From Sulfurimonas indica (GTDB lineage: Bacteria > Campylobacterota > Campylobacteria > Campylobacterales > Sulfurimonadaceae), in NCBI RefSeq assembly GCF_009192995.1, contig NZ_SDID01000006.1:83820-147819 (forward strand): a stretch of 64,000 nt of DNA, written 5' to 3'. The notes under the pieces were generated by a model. That model did no database searches. It was not told the origin of the DNA and saw only the letters and a list, made by a program, of their open reading frames with translations. Positions 18,632-27,677 of the stretch are shown piece after piece. Each line of letters begins with the position of its first letter. Position 1 is the first letter of the stretch. Position numbers and translations under genes: made by a program.

Positions 18632-19831
18632 CTACTCAAGAATCTCTGCAACAACACCAGCACCAACAGTACGTCCACCCTCACGGATAGCGAACTTAGT
18701 ACCTTTTTCCATTGCAATTGGGTGAATTAACTCAGCAGTGATGCTTACGTTATCACCTGGCATAACCATCTCAGTACCTTCTGGTAAAGTGATTGCACCT
18801 GTTACATCTGTTGTACGTACGTAGAACTGTGGACGGTAACCATTGAAGAATGGAGTATGACGACCACCTTCGTCTTTACTTAATACGTAGATTTCAGCAG
18901 TAAATTTAGTGTGTGGTGTGATTGAACCTGGCTTACAAAGAACTTGACCACGCTCCACTTCGTCTTTAGCGATACCACGAATAAGGATACCACAGTTATC
19001 ACCAGCTTCACCTTGCTCCATCTCTTTACGGAACATTTCAACACCAGTTACAGTAGTTTTTTGAGTATCTTTGATACCTACGATTTCAACTTCGTCACCT
19101 ACTTTAACAATACCACGCTCGATACGTCCAGTAACAACTGTACCACGACCAGAGATTGAGAACACATCTTCAACTGGCATTAAGAAATCTTTATCAGTTT
19201 CACGCTCTGGCTCAGGAATGTACTCATCTACAGTATCCATAAGTGCAATAATCTTATCAGACCACTCACCTAAAGTACCAGTTTTTGCTTCTTCAAGTGC
19301 TTTTAATGCAGAACCTGCAGTAATTGGTGTATCATCACCCGGGAATTCGTATTGATCAAGAAGTTCACGAATTTCCATCTCAACAAGCTCTAAAAGCTCT
19401 TCATCATCAACCATATCTTCTTTGTTCATGAAAACAACGATGTATGGTACACCTACTTGCTTAGAAAGAAGAATATGCTCACGAGTTTGTGGCATTGGAC
19501 CATCCGCTGCAGATACAACAAGAATAGCACCATCCATTTGTGCAGCACCAGTAATCATGTTTTTAACATAATCCGCGTGACCTGGACAGTCAACATGTGC
19601 ATAGTGACGTTTGTCAGTTTCATACTCTACGTGTGAAGTAGCGATAGTAATACCACGCTCTCTCTCTTCTGGAGCATTATCGATTTGATCATAATCCATA
19701 AACTGTGCTTCATTTTTAACTGCAAGTACTGCAGTAATAGCTGCTGTTAGTGTTGTTTTACCGTGGTCAACGTGACCGATTGTACCGATGTTAACATGCG
19801 GTTTAGTACGTTCAAACTTTTCTTTTGCCAT
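18632..19831 (-). CDS. tuf: Translation elongation factor Tu
   Basis: Aminoacyl-tRNA delivery GTPase of 399 residues. It has [11 protein letters not shown] (G1), DCPGH (G3) and NKED (G4), followed by the beta-barrel domains II and III. The start is the ATG at 19831 ([14 protein letters not shown]), preceded by GGAGGA. The open frame runs 18 codons further upstream but those codons have no ribosome-binding site. It is the only tuf in this window and sits directly behind the tRNA cluster, as E. coli tufB does. Confidence 0.98.
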   Translation of the reverse strand: MAKEKFERTKPHVNIGTIGHVDHGKTTLTAAITAVLAVKNEAQFMDYDQIDNAPEERERGITIATSHVEYETDKRHYAHVDCPGHADYVKNMITGAAQMDGAILVVSAADGPMPQTREHILLSKQVGVPYIVVFMNKEDMVDDEELLELVEMEIRELLDQYEFPGDDTPITAGSALKALEEAKTGTLGEWSDKIIALMDTVDEYIPEPERETDKDFLMPVEDVFSISGRGTVVTGRIERGIVKVGDEVEIVGIKDTQKTTVTGVEMFRKEMEQGEAGDNCGILIRGIAKDEVERGQVLCKPGSITPHTKFTAEIYVLSKDEGGRHTPFFNGYRPQFYVRTTDVTGAITLPEGTEMVMPGDNVSITAELIHPIAMEKGTKFAIREGGRTVGAGVVAEILE

Positions 19832-19921
19832 AGTGTCCTCCGACCTTAATTTGTGAATTGAAATGGAATTATATCCAAAAATCATTCAATTATTTCTTAA
19901 ATTTGTTAAATAGTTTCGTGA

Positions 19922-19996
<75 letters not shown>

Positions 19997-20155
19997 ACAG
20001 TTATTATCAAACTCAAGAAATCATTGCATGATTCTTTACATATAATAAAATATTAGTAAATGTGATTAGATTTTTTGCTATATAGATATTTGTATAAATA
20101 ATATATAGTCATTATGAAGTAAGGTGAAATTATACTTCAGCTTCCAGAATCAAAG

Positions 20156-20231
<76 letters not shown>

Positions 20232-20246
20232 GTGTTTTTCTTTGAG

Positions 20247-20331
20247 TGGTGGTGGGAAGAGGAGTCGAACCTCTGAACCCATAGGGAGCAGATTTACAGT
20301 CTGCCGTCGTTGGCCACTTGACTATCCCACC
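20247..20331 (-). tRNA. tRNA-Tyr (GTA anticodon)
   Basis: 85-base class II tRNA with a long variable arm. Acceptor stem GGTGGGA/TCCCACC, anticodon loop CTGTAAA in a GCAGA/TCTGC stem, and encoded CCA. It follows tRNA-Thr(TGT), as tyrU follows thrU in E. coli. Confidence 0.97.
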
Positions 20332-20392
20332 ATCCGTGATACTTACTGTATCATATTCTGGTCTAACACTGTTTCTAATATTCAAAATTCAA

Positions 20393-20469
20393 TGGTGCCG
20401 ACACGAGGATTTGAACCCCGGGCCTGCTGATTACAAATCAGCTGCTCTAGCCAACTGAGCTATGTCGGC
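20393..20469 (-). tRNA. tRNA-Thr (TGT anticodon)
   Basis: 77-base cloverleaf. Acceptor stem GCCGACA/TGTCGGC, anticodon loop TTTGTAA in a GCTGA/TCAGC stem, T-arm CGGGGTTCAAATCCTC, and encoded CCA. It is the first gene behind the consensus promoter at 20487-20515. Confidence 0.97.
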
Positions 20470-20486
20470 ATCGAATTTGAGCCAGA

Positions 20487-20515
20487 ATTATAGTGCAAAA
20501 TATTTTCAATGTCAA
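20487..20515 (-). promoter_or_regulatory. Consensus sigma-70 promoter of the tRNA-tuf superoperon
   Basis: On the minus strand TTGACA (20510-20515), a 17-bp spacer and TATAAT (20487-20492): all 12 hexamer bases match consensus. The predicted transcript starts near 20480, about 11 bases before tRNA-Thr(TGT). Confidence 0.9.
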
Positions 20516-20524
20516 GAGTTTTTG

Positions 20525-21310
20525 CTAAAAAGTTATAAAATCTTTATCATTTAAAACTTTTGGCTTCCATTTTCCTTTGAAATCTTCTATCTCACTGTAG
20601 ATTTTTTCTCGATATGTCGGTTTTATATGATTGATATAGAGTGAAAAATCATCTCTTTGGAACTTATTGAGTTGTTCAAAAAGCAGCTCAGAAGTAAGAT
20701 GTTTACTCTCAATAGCGAGTTCTTTCATATTATTTGAAAAAGAGCACTCCAGAATCAGGCTCGTTATACATTTATCATTCTCTATGATTTTTTGCACATT
20801 CTCTAAAGAATAGGTATCTGCTGTAATCATAATAGAGTTGTTCTCTTTTGTATAGATATATCCGCAACTTGCCACTGTATGGTCTGTCAAAAAAGGTGTA
20901 ATTGTTTCATCTTCTGAAATCTGGTATACTTCTCCCTCTTTTATCTCAATGTATTTGATAACCATCTCATCTTTTCCATAGAGTTTGATAGTAGAGAAAT
21001 CAGGCCAGATTGTATCGTTTAAAAAGCTCTCTTTTACAGCTTCAATCGTTTCAGGTAAACCCATGATATTGAGTGTTTTTGTGCGAAGGCTAAAGTAGTT
21101 GTCCAATATGTAAGCGATATCGACAATGTGATCGAGGTGTGAGTGTGTCAAGTAAATATTTTCTATCTCTATAGAGCGCTCTTCTAAAGCATCGAGTAAA
21201 TTCCCCGCATCTATTGCAGTGGTCGGATTCACTAAAAATGATGTCGTACCAAAGCCTTTGGCCTTTGTCCCAAATGCTCCCAATACTTGAATACTTTTCT
21301 CGTTTTTCAT
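20525..21310 (-). CDS. MBL-fold hydrolase, class II cyclic-nucleotide phosphodiesterase-like
   Basis: Metallo-beta-lactamase fold protein of 261 residues. It has the metal-binding THSHLDHI motif (about residue 54), later aspartate and histidine ligands (TDHTV, TADTYS) and INHIKP near the C-terminus. The overall pattern resembles class II 3',5'-cyclic-nucleotide phosphodiesterases (PDE1/CpdP type), so cAMP or another cyclic nucleotide may be the substrate; this is inferred from family resemblance. I start at the ATG at 21310. Upstream in-frame starts lie at or within 2 bases of the transcript start predicted from the extended -10 box at 21337-21345. Confidence 0.75.
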   Translation of the reverse strand: MKNEKSIQVLGAFGTKAKGFGTTSFLVNPTTAIDAGNLLDALEERSIEIENIYLTHSHLDHIVDIAYILDNYFSLRTKTLNIMGLPETIEAVKESFLNDTIWPDFSTIKLYGKDEMVIKYIEIKEGEVYQISEDETITPFLTDHTVASCGYIYTKENNSIMITADTYSLENVQKIIENDKCITSLILECSFSNNMKELAIESKHLTSELLFEQLNKFQRDDFSLYINHIKPTYREKIYSEIEDFKGKWKPKVLNDKDFITF

Positions 21311-21336
21311 ACACACTTCTTGAATCATTTGCAAAC

Positions 21337-21345
21337 ATTATACCA
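21337..21345 (-). promoter_or_regulatory. Extended -10 promoter of the MBL-fold gene
   Basis: TGGTATAAT on the minus strand, an extended -10 element. The predicted start (about 21330) gives a 20-base leader to the ATG at 21310. Confidence 0.6.
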
Positions 21346-21393
21346 TTATGTAGATATAATTAGATAAAAATTTACTGAGGACAAAAAACTATA

Positions 21394-22122
21394 ATGTTAA
21401 AAATACTTTTTTCACCATCAGAAGGAAAAAATGCAGGGGGTAATGAAACTCCTAAAGAGCTCTTTGGAGCGACACATGCAAGAGACGAGATCTTAAAAGC
21501 ATACAATGATATAGTTCTATCAGGTGATGAAGAGGCTATAAAAAAACTCTTTGGATTTAAAAAGTTCTCTGAGTGTGAGCCTTATATTGTAGATATTTTC
21601 AACTCACCGCTTATGCATGCCATAAAGCGTTATGCCGGTGTGGCTTATGACTATCTCAAATACAGTGAGCAAGATAGCCTCACGCAGGCATACCTGCGTG
21701 AGCATACACTTATATTTTCAAACCTCTACGGACCGCTCCTTGGAGGCGACACCATTGCGAACTATAAAGTGAAACAGGGAAACTCTATTGGAGAAATTGC
21801 TCCTGAGAAGTTTTACAAAGAGCGTTTTTCCTACCAACTTGACCTCTACTTGAGTGAGCATGATATTTTAGACCTGCGCGCAGGATATTATGACAAGTTT
21901 TACAAAGTGACAAAACCCTACACGACACTCAAGTTTTTAAAGAATGGTAAAACAGTTTCTCACTGGGCAAAAGCGTATCGAGGCATAGTCCTGCGTGAGG
22001 TAGCACGTGCCAATATCACATCACTTGAGGAGTTTAACAGCCTTGAGATAGAAGGGCTGAGTGTCCATGAGATTAAAAAGACAAAAAACAAAACTGAAAT
22101 AGTTTTCAATATAGTGGAGTAA
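21394..22122 (+). CDS. yaaA: Peroxide stress protein YaaA
   Basis: YaaA/UPF0246 family, 242 residues. It has the N-terminal ILFSPSEGK motif, the central FSNLYGPLL and C-terminal KTVSHWAKAYRG blocks. E. coli YaaA lowers intracellular free iron under H2O2 stress by an unknown DNA-related activity. A TATAAT at 21355-21360 supplies a -10 box. It is followed after 3 bases by a SpoU methyltransferase, so the two are co-transcribed. Confidence 0.9.
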   Translation: MLKILFSPSEGKNAGGNETPKELFGATHARDEILKAYNDIVLSGDEEAIKKLFGFKKFSECEPYIVDIFNSPLMHAIKRYAGVAYDYLKYSEQDSLTQAYLREHTLIFSNLYGPLLGGDTIANYKVKQGNSIGEIAPEKFYKERFSYQLDLYLSEHDILDLRAGYYDKFYKVTKPYTTLKFLKNGKTVSHWAKAYRGIVLREVARANITSLEEFNSLEIEGLSVHEIKKTKNKTEIVFNIVE

Positions 22123-22125
22123 AAG

Positions 22126-22878
22126 ATGAGTGATTCACAAGAGTATAAAGATAAAAAGGCTTTTTTTGAAAAAGTCATTACACTCTATGGCAGAAATGTT
22201 GTCATTGAGATGCTGCAAGATGAGAGCATAACTATTCACAAACTTCATTTGGCAAACTCAAACAAACCTGACGGCTCCATTAAAAAGATACTGACCTTAG
22301 CAAAAAATCGTGGTATCGAAGTCACTAAACATGACAAAAATGCACTCTCACGCATTTCCAAAAATGCCAAACAGGACCAGGGCGTAGCAATAGACATAGT
22401 TTCAAAAAGTTACCAAAGTACTGATACGATAAAAAAACTAGACTCTTATCGGCTCATTGCTCTTGATGGCATTCACAATCCACAAAATCTTGGAATGATT
22501 ATACGAAGCTGTGCTGCAGGAAATGTTGACGGTATCATCCTTCCAAAGAAAAACTCTGCAAAGATTTCCCCTTTGGTCGTAAAAGCCAGTGCAGGAACAC
22601 TTTTTAAACTCCCTATCTACTTTTGTGACAAACTTGAAGATCTGCTGCGTGAGCTTGACGATGCTAACATCTACGCACTCTCTTCTCACGCAGAGAGTGA
22701 TATCTACAGTATAAAAGAGAAAAAGAGAAGTATCTATGTACTTGGAAATGAGAGTGAGGGAGTGAGCAAAGAGGTTGCTGCACTCTGTAATGACTCCATC
22801 AAGATTCCAATGCAACGTGGGGTTGAATCACTCAATGTTGCCATCACAGCTGCACTTATCGCCTTTATGAGGTCATAA
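22126..22878 (+). CDS. TrmH/SpoU family RNA 2'-O-methyltransferase
   Basis: SPOUT methyltransferase, 250 residues. It has an N-terminal substrate-binding domain (VVIEMLQDESI...) and a C-terminal trefoil-knot domain with motif 1 (DGIHNPQNLGMIIRSC), motif 2 (LGNESEGVS) and motif 3 (IPMQRGVESLNVAIT). The motif 1 Asn and Arg are present. It looks like RlmB/TrmH-type rRNA methylases, but the exact nucleotide target cannot be read from sequence. It ends convergently with the thioredoxin gene (14-base overlap). Confidence 0.88.
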   Translation: MSDSQEYKDKKAFFEKVITLYGRNVVIEMLQDESITIHKLHLANSNKPDGSIKKILTLAKNRGIEVTKHDKNALSRISKNAKQDQGVAIDIVSKSYQSTDTIKKLDSYRLIALDGIHNPQNLGMIIRSCAAGNVDGIILPKKNSAKISPLVVKASAGTLFKLPIYFCDKLEDLLRELDDANIYALSSHAESDIYSIKEKKRSIYVLGNESEGVSKEVAALCNDSIKIPMQRGVESLNVAITAALIAFMRS

Positions 22879-23185
22879 TCTCATACGGACGTTTTATCTC
22901 AGCTATGACCTCATCGATGGACATATGACGAGATTTTCTTACAAACTCTCTACCGTCTAAAAAGATAAGTACCGTCGGAATCGCGAAGACACTATAGTGT
23001 GCTGCGATATCCTGTTCCACGGAGACATCGACAGTGATAATCTCAAACTCTTTGAAATTCTTCTCTATCGCATCAAGCAGCTTTGGCTTGAGTGCATGAC
23101 AGACATTACAAGTCGGTGCTGAGAAATAAAGCATCACTGCCATATTCTCTTTTATTGTTTTTTCTATATTTTCTATTGTATTCAT
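22865..23185 (-). CDS. Thioredoxin-family protein (CNVC active site)
   Basis: A 106-residue thioredoxin-fold protein with no signal peptide, so cytoplasmic. The redox motif is SAPTCNVCHALKP (CxxC at about residues 26-29), not the canonical WCGPC, and the cis-Pro segment AIPTVLIF is intact. Role is general thiol-disulfide exchange; its specific partner is unknown. A TATAAT at 23193-23198 would put the transcript start within 1 base of the ATG. Confidence 0.85.
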   Translation of the reverse strand: MNTIENIEKTIKENMAVMLYFSAPTCNVCHALKPKLLDAIEKNFKEFEIITVDVSVEQDIAAHYSVFAIPTVLIFLDGREFVRKSRHMSIDEVIAEIKRPYEIMTS

Positions 23186-23192
23186 AAGTGAA

Positions 23193-23200
23193 ATTATACT
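23193..23200. promoter_or_regulatory. Overlapping divergent -10 boxes
   Basis: In the 26-bp gap between divergent starts, TATAAT (minus, 23193-23198) and TATACT (plus, 23195-23200) share 4 bp. Only one polymerase could occupy the site at a time. The predicted leaders are about 1 base (thioredoxin) and 5 bases (AEC transporter). Confidence 0.45.
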
Positions 23201-23211
23201 AGACTTTTAAC

Positions 23212-24120
23212 ATGGGTTCAATTATATTTTCAATTTTAAGTATTTATGTTTTTATCGTTATGGGCTACTTGTCCAAAAGAACTTTTAAAGAACAAATCGA
23301 TGATAAGACCATCACACTCTTAAATATCTACTTTTTACAGGTTTTTCTAACCTTTTGGGGATTACTGCTGCATCCGGTTGACATTACACTGCTCTATGCG
23401 CCCTCACTCTATCTTGTCATAGTTGTTATTGCGCTGATTTTTTCAGCACTCTTTGCACACCATCTCTTTAGCCATAAAAAAGAGTACTCCATAGCCATGG
23501 TAGTAGCCATCATCGGCAATACCGGAAACTTAGGTATTCCTCTCAACATCGCCATCTTTGGAGAGGCTTCCATCCCCTACACAACGGTTGTTAACCTTGT
23601 CAATGTCTTTGTTGTCTACACAATAGGTGTCTATTTCTACTCACGCGGAAGTTTTGATGTAAAAACATCTCTCAAAAACATTATAAAGCTGCCTATTCTC
23701 TGGGCAGCAATACTCGCAATATTTTTAAGCGTGAATGGCTACAAACCAAATGAGTCCATTATGAAGATGCTTATGATGGGAGCCTATGCATCTATAACAA
23801 TGCAGCTTTTTTTATTTGGTATCTACCTCTATGGTACAAAAATCAACAAGATAAACAAAACGCTCATCTCATGGGTACTGGGTTTTAAGTTTCTCCTGCT
23901 GCCGCTTATTGCTTTTGTGGTTCTTTATAACATTGAACTAGACTCCATGATAAAAGGCATCATTTTTATAGAGCTCATTATGCCGCTAGCAGTTGCCAAT
24001 GTCAATCTGGCATCCCTCTATGACTGCCGACCAAAAGTTGTAACAGCTCTTGTGCTGATCAGCTCCTTTCTTTTTCTTGGCATTATCTTTGTAGGCATCA
24101 AAGCGCTTGACTATCTTTAA
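23212..24120 (+). CDS. AEC-family transporter (auxin efflux carrier-like permease)
   Basis: Integral membrane protein of 302 residues with about ten hydrophobic helices in two repeats of five. It has the family GNTGNLGIPLNIAIFG motif with its helix-breaking Asn/Pro/Gly (about residues 101-116) and ELIMPLAVANVNLASLY in the second half. Bacterial AEC members export or import organic acids; the substrate here is unknown. No ribosome-binding site is evident before the ATG, in keeping with a very short leader. Confidence 0.85.
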   Translation: MGSIIFSILSIYVFIVMGYLSKRTFKEQIDDKTITLLNIYFLQVFLTFWGLLLHPVDITLLYAPSLYLVIVVIALIFSALFAHHLFSHKKEYSIAMVVAIIGNTGNLGIPLNIAIFGEASIPYTTVVNLVNVFVVYTIGVYFYSRGSFDVKTSLKNIIKLPILWAAILAIFLSVNGYKPNESIMKMLMMGAYASITMQLFLFGIYLYGTKINKINKTLISWVLGFKFLLLPLIAFVVLYNIELDSMIKGIIFIELIMPLAVANVNLASLYDCRPKVVTALVLISSFLFLGIIFVGIKALDYL

Positions 24121-24179
24121 ATAATGTTACAAATATCTCTAGCGAAAAAATTTTCTCTTGCATTTAAGAAAATAAAAGT

Positions 24180-25739
24180 ATGAATAAAGATATAAACAGG
24201 GTTTTTCATTACCATGAAGTCACAAAACATTCACAGCAAAGATATGCACGCTCACTCGGTTATATGGACTGGAGTACGCAACCAGATCCTTTCCGTGAGT
24301 ATCAAGGGACACAAAAAACAGTACTTCCTCTTGCTATAGAGAATGCCACAATTCCCTACTCTTTACTTGATGCCGATAATCCTTCTGCTCCACTCTGTAA
24401 AGAAGCACTCTCACAACTACTGCAATTCTCTTTGGCAATAGCAGCTTGGAAAAGTTCTAACACAAGCCAGTGGGCAGTGCGGTGTAATGCTTCAAGTGGG
24501 AACCTACATCCAACAGAAGCCTATCTGATTCTGCCAGCACTTGCTGATATATCGCAGCACTCATCTGTCATACACTATGCTCCAAAAGAGCACACTTTAG
24601 AACTTTTGGCTAAGTTTGAGAGTGATATATGGCAACAATTTCCTAAAGGAACATTTTTTCTTGCCCTCTCTAGCATTGCATGGAGAGAGGTCTGGAAATA
24701 TGGCGAGCGAGCTTTTCGATATGTTAACCTTGATGCAGGGCATGCATGGCAGAGTGTTGTGCTCTCTGCAAAGATGTTAGGGTGGCATACAACGCGACTG
24801 GACTCGCTAGATGATGCAGTGATGGCGAAACTTTTAGGGCTGGACCAAAAAGAGCGCTTTTTCGAAACAGAACATCCCGATATGGTTTTGGCCATCTCTC
24901 CAACAGAGATATCTCCAAAGAGCGATATTTCAGAGCTCATCACTGCTCTGCCAGATAGATACGAAGGCATTGCCAATAAGTTAAGCCCTTCGATGCATGA
25001 ATGGGAGATAATTCCACAAATCATCGAAGCAACCTCTACAAAAGAGATACCACAAAAAGAGCTCCAAAAGTTCTCCGTACAAAGAGAGCCTACAAAAGAG
25101 TCTAAAGAGGTTGTGCTAAAACGCAGAAGTGTTCACGTAATGAAGAGTGATATCTCAACAATCACGCAGAAGCAGTTTCACACCATACTTGCCAGTGTAA
25201 ACGGCTCACTTGACGGTAAGAGAAATGCAGCACATCTCTGTATATTTGTTCATAGAGTAGATGGATATAAAAGCGGGCTTTATATTTTACTCCGAGATGA
25301 AGCAGACAAAGAGAGCCTCCAATCAGAGATGCACAGTGACTTTTTATGGCAAACATGTGATTTAGAGAACCTCTACTTTTTAAAAGAGGATGACTACCAC
25401 TTTGCATCAAAGGCCATCAGCTGCTCGCAAGATATAGCAAGTGACGGGAGTTTCTCTTTGGGAATGCTTTGTAGATTTTCAGAAGAGATAGTCAATTATG
25501 GACCACACAGATACAAAGAACTCTACTGGGAGTGTGGAGTGATTGGGCAACAGCTCTATCTTGAAGCAACCTCACAAGGACTTAGCGGTACGGGTATCGG
25601 ATGTTATCTTGATGATACGATGCATTCACTTTTGGGGCTCAAGAACAATAAGTTTCAGATTTTATATCACTTTACAGTTGGACGTGGGTTTGTAGATAGT
25701 AGAATAATGACACTGCCTGCTTATGCAGACAGAATCTAG
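24180..25739 (+). CDS. SagB/ThcOx-type nitroreductase-family oxidoreductase, duplicated domain
   Basis: A 519-residue protein with two nitroreductase-like (FMN-dependent) halves, roughly residues 60-260 and 300-510. The first half contains RCNASSGNLHPTEAYLI, a typical SagB FMN-binding segment. The second contains LKRRSVHVM and GLSGTGIGCYLDDTMHSLLGL. SagB enzymes oxidise azolines to azoles in peptide natural products, but no precursor peptide, cyclodehydratase or YcaO gene is nearby. This stand-alone form probably has another, unknown, redox role. It lies alone between the AEC gene and convergent tkt. Confidence 0.8.
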   Translation: MNKDINRVFHYHEVTKHSQQRYARSLGYMDWSTQPDPFREYQGTQKTVLPLAIENATIPYSLLDADNPSAPLCKEALSQLLQFSLAIAAWKSSNTSQWAVRCNASSGNLHPTEAYLILPALADISQHSSVIHYAPKEHTLELLAKFESDIWQQFPKGTFFLALSSIAWREVWKYGERAFRYVNLDAGHAWQSVVLSAKMLGWHTTRLDSLDDAVMAKLLGLDQKERFFETEHPDMVLAISPTEISPKSDISELITALPDRYEGIANKLSPSMHEWEIIPQIIEATSTKEIPQKELQKFSVQREPTKESKEVVLKRRSVHVMKSDISTITQKQFHTILASVNGSLDGKRNAAHLCIFVHRVDGYKSGLYILLRDEADKESLQSEMHSDFLWQTCDLENLYFLKEDDYHFASKAISCSQDIASDGSFSLGMLCRFSEEIVNYGPHRYKELYWECGVIGQQLYLEATSQGLSGTGIGCYLDDTMHSLLGLKNNKFQILYHFTVGRGFVDSRIMTLPAYADRI

Positions 25740-25748
25740 AGAGTTATT

Positions 25749-27671
25749 TTATATTTTTTGTGCTATTTTCTCAGCAGTAAAGCCAAATTTTTCAAAAAGT
25801 TGTGCCGCTGGAGCTGAAGCACCGAATGTATCCATCCCGATAACCTCATCAGCAAAACGGTACCACTCTAATCCACGAGCAGCTTCAATCGCTACTTTTT
25901 TCGTTTCAGCCTTAATGATAGAGTCGATGTAAGCCTTATCTTGCTCAATAAAGAGGTCATAACACGGTACAGAAACAACATTTACTTTTTTGCCTTTTGC
26001 ATTTAAAACTTCTTTTGTTTTGAGTGCAAGTTCCACTTCACTTCCTGAAGCCATAAGAGTGATTTCTGCATTATCATCAGCGCTTAGAAGATATCCGCCA
26101 CGGCTTGCCTCACCTGTAACAGCATCAGGTAAAACAGCCAAACCTTGACGTGAACAGACAAAAGCAGATGGAGATTTTTCCATTGTCAATGCTTTTTTCC
26201 AAGCCTCTACATTCTCACGTCCATCAGCCGGTCTCCATACATAGAAGTTAGGCAGTGCACGGAATTGTGAAAGATGCTCGATAGGCTGGTGTGTTGGTCC
26301 ATCTTCACCAACACCGATAGAGTCGTGCGTCCAGATAAAGAACTGCTGAATACCCGTAAGTGCTGCAATACGTGCTGCAGGTTTAAGGTAATCTGAGAAG
26401 ACAAAGAATGTCGAAGTAAATGGCATTAATGGCCCATAAAGTGCCATTGCATTGGCGATGGAAGCCATCGCATGCTCACGGATACCAAAGTAGATGTTTT
26501 TTCCTTTTGGAAATACACCCATATCATTTAAAAATGTTTTGTTCGATGGACTAAGGTCTGCTGAACCACCAATAAATGCAGGAATTGCTTTTGCAATAGC
26601 ATTTAAAATCTTTCCATTTGTGTTTCTTGTCGCATCCGCTTTGTCAAATTCAGGCCACTGAATGCGTGAGAAGTCATGGTTAAGGAGTGCCTCTAAAGCT
26701 TCATTTTGCTCCATCAGCGGTGCAGTTTTAAGTGAGTGAATCCACTCACGCTCTGCCAAGTCCCCTGCTTCTATAGCACAACGGAAACGCGCCATTACAT
26801 CTTCAGGCACAAAGAATTTTTTCTCAGGGTCAAATCCAGCTCCTCGTTTTGCATCAGCGATAACATCTTCACCAAGCGGTGCTCCATGTGAGTGATGGCT
26901 TCCTTCTAGTGGACCTGCACCTTTTGCGATGATAGTATTTGCGATGATAATTACAGGACGGTCAGCTTTTTTTGCCTGCGTGATAGTCGCATCAATCTCG
27001 TCATAATCATGTCCATTACACTCTAAAACTTCCCAGCCTTGAGATTCAAATCTGCCTCTGATATCTTCTGAAATTGAAAGGTCAGTATTTCCCTCAATAG
27101 TTATGCGGTTTGAGTCATAGATAAGAATGAGGTTATCAAGCTTATTGTGCCCTGCGATAGAACATGCTTCATAACTGATGCCCTCTTCCAAGTCACCATC
27201 CCCACAAAGACAATAAACGTGATGGTCAATGAGTTTTGCAGTCTCGCTGTTTACCTGTGCGCCCATAAATTTTGAAGCCATTGAAAAACCAACCGCATTT
27301 GCCACACCCTGACCAAGTGGTCCAGTTGTGATCTCAACACCTGCAGTATGTCCAAATTCCGGGTGTCCCGGTGTCAGTGAATCGAGCTGTCTGAAGTTTT
27401 TAAGATCTTCAATCTCTAAACCGTATCCCCAAAGATAGTAGAGTGAGTAGATAAGACCTGTTGCATGTCCACCTGAAAATACAAGTCTGTCACGATTTAA
27501 CCATGATGGGTTTTTAGGATTGTGCTTTAAATGCTCACTTAAAACCACTGCAATATCTGCAAGTCCCATAGGTGCACCCGGGTGACCTGAATTTGCCTTT
27601 TGAACCATGTCCGCTGCTAAAAATCTTATACTGTTTGCCATCTTTTGACGCATTGCATTATCACTCATCAT
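25749..27671 (-). CDS. tkt: Transketolase
   Basis: Thiamine-diphosphate enzyme of the pentose phosphate and Calvin-type sugar rearrangements, 640 residues. It has the ThDP motif GDGDLEEGISYEA...N, the N-terminal GHPGAPMGLAD segment, the catalytic GIREHAM loop and THDSIGVGEDGPTHQP. Two consecutive ATGs (27671, 27668) follow AAGGAT; either could be used. It lies 6 bases after the prenyl synthase gene and is co-transcribed with it. Confidence 0.97.
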   Translation of the reverse strand: MMSDNAMRQKMANSIRFLAADMVQKANSGHPGAPMGLADIAVVLSEHLKHNPKNPSWLNRDRLVFSGGHATGLIYSLYYLWGYGLEIEDLKNFRQLDSLTPGHPEFGHTAGVEITTGPLGQGVANAVGFSMASKFMGAQVNSETAKLIDHHVYCLCGDGDLEEGISYEACSIAGHNKLDNLILIYDSNRITIEGNTDLSISEDIRGRFESQGWEVLECNGHDYDEIDATITQAKKADRPVIIIANTIIAKGAGPLEGSHHSHGAPLGEDVIADAKRGAGFDPEKKFFVPEDVMARFRCAIEAGDLAEREWIHSLKTAPLMEQNEALEALLNHDFSRIQWPEFDKADATRNTNGKILNAIAKAIPAFIGGSADLSPSNKTFLNDMGVFPKGKNIYFGIREHAMASIANAMALYGPLMPFTSTFFVFSDYLKPAARIAALTGIQQFFIWTHDSIGVGEDGPTHQPIEHLSQFRALPNFYVWRPADGRENVEAWKKALTMEKSPSAFVCSRQGLAVLPDAVTGEASRGGYLLSADDNAEITLMASGSEVELALKTKEVLNAKGKKVNVVSVPCYDLFIEQDKAYIDSIIKAETKKVAIEAARGLEWYRFADEVIGMDTFGASAPAAQLFEKFGFTAEKIAQKI

Positions 27672-27677
27672 CTATCC

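Noticed and set aside
19832..19885. 18-residue N-terminal extension of EF-Tu
   Set aside because: The GGAGGA ribosome-binding site and family start fix the ATG at 19831.
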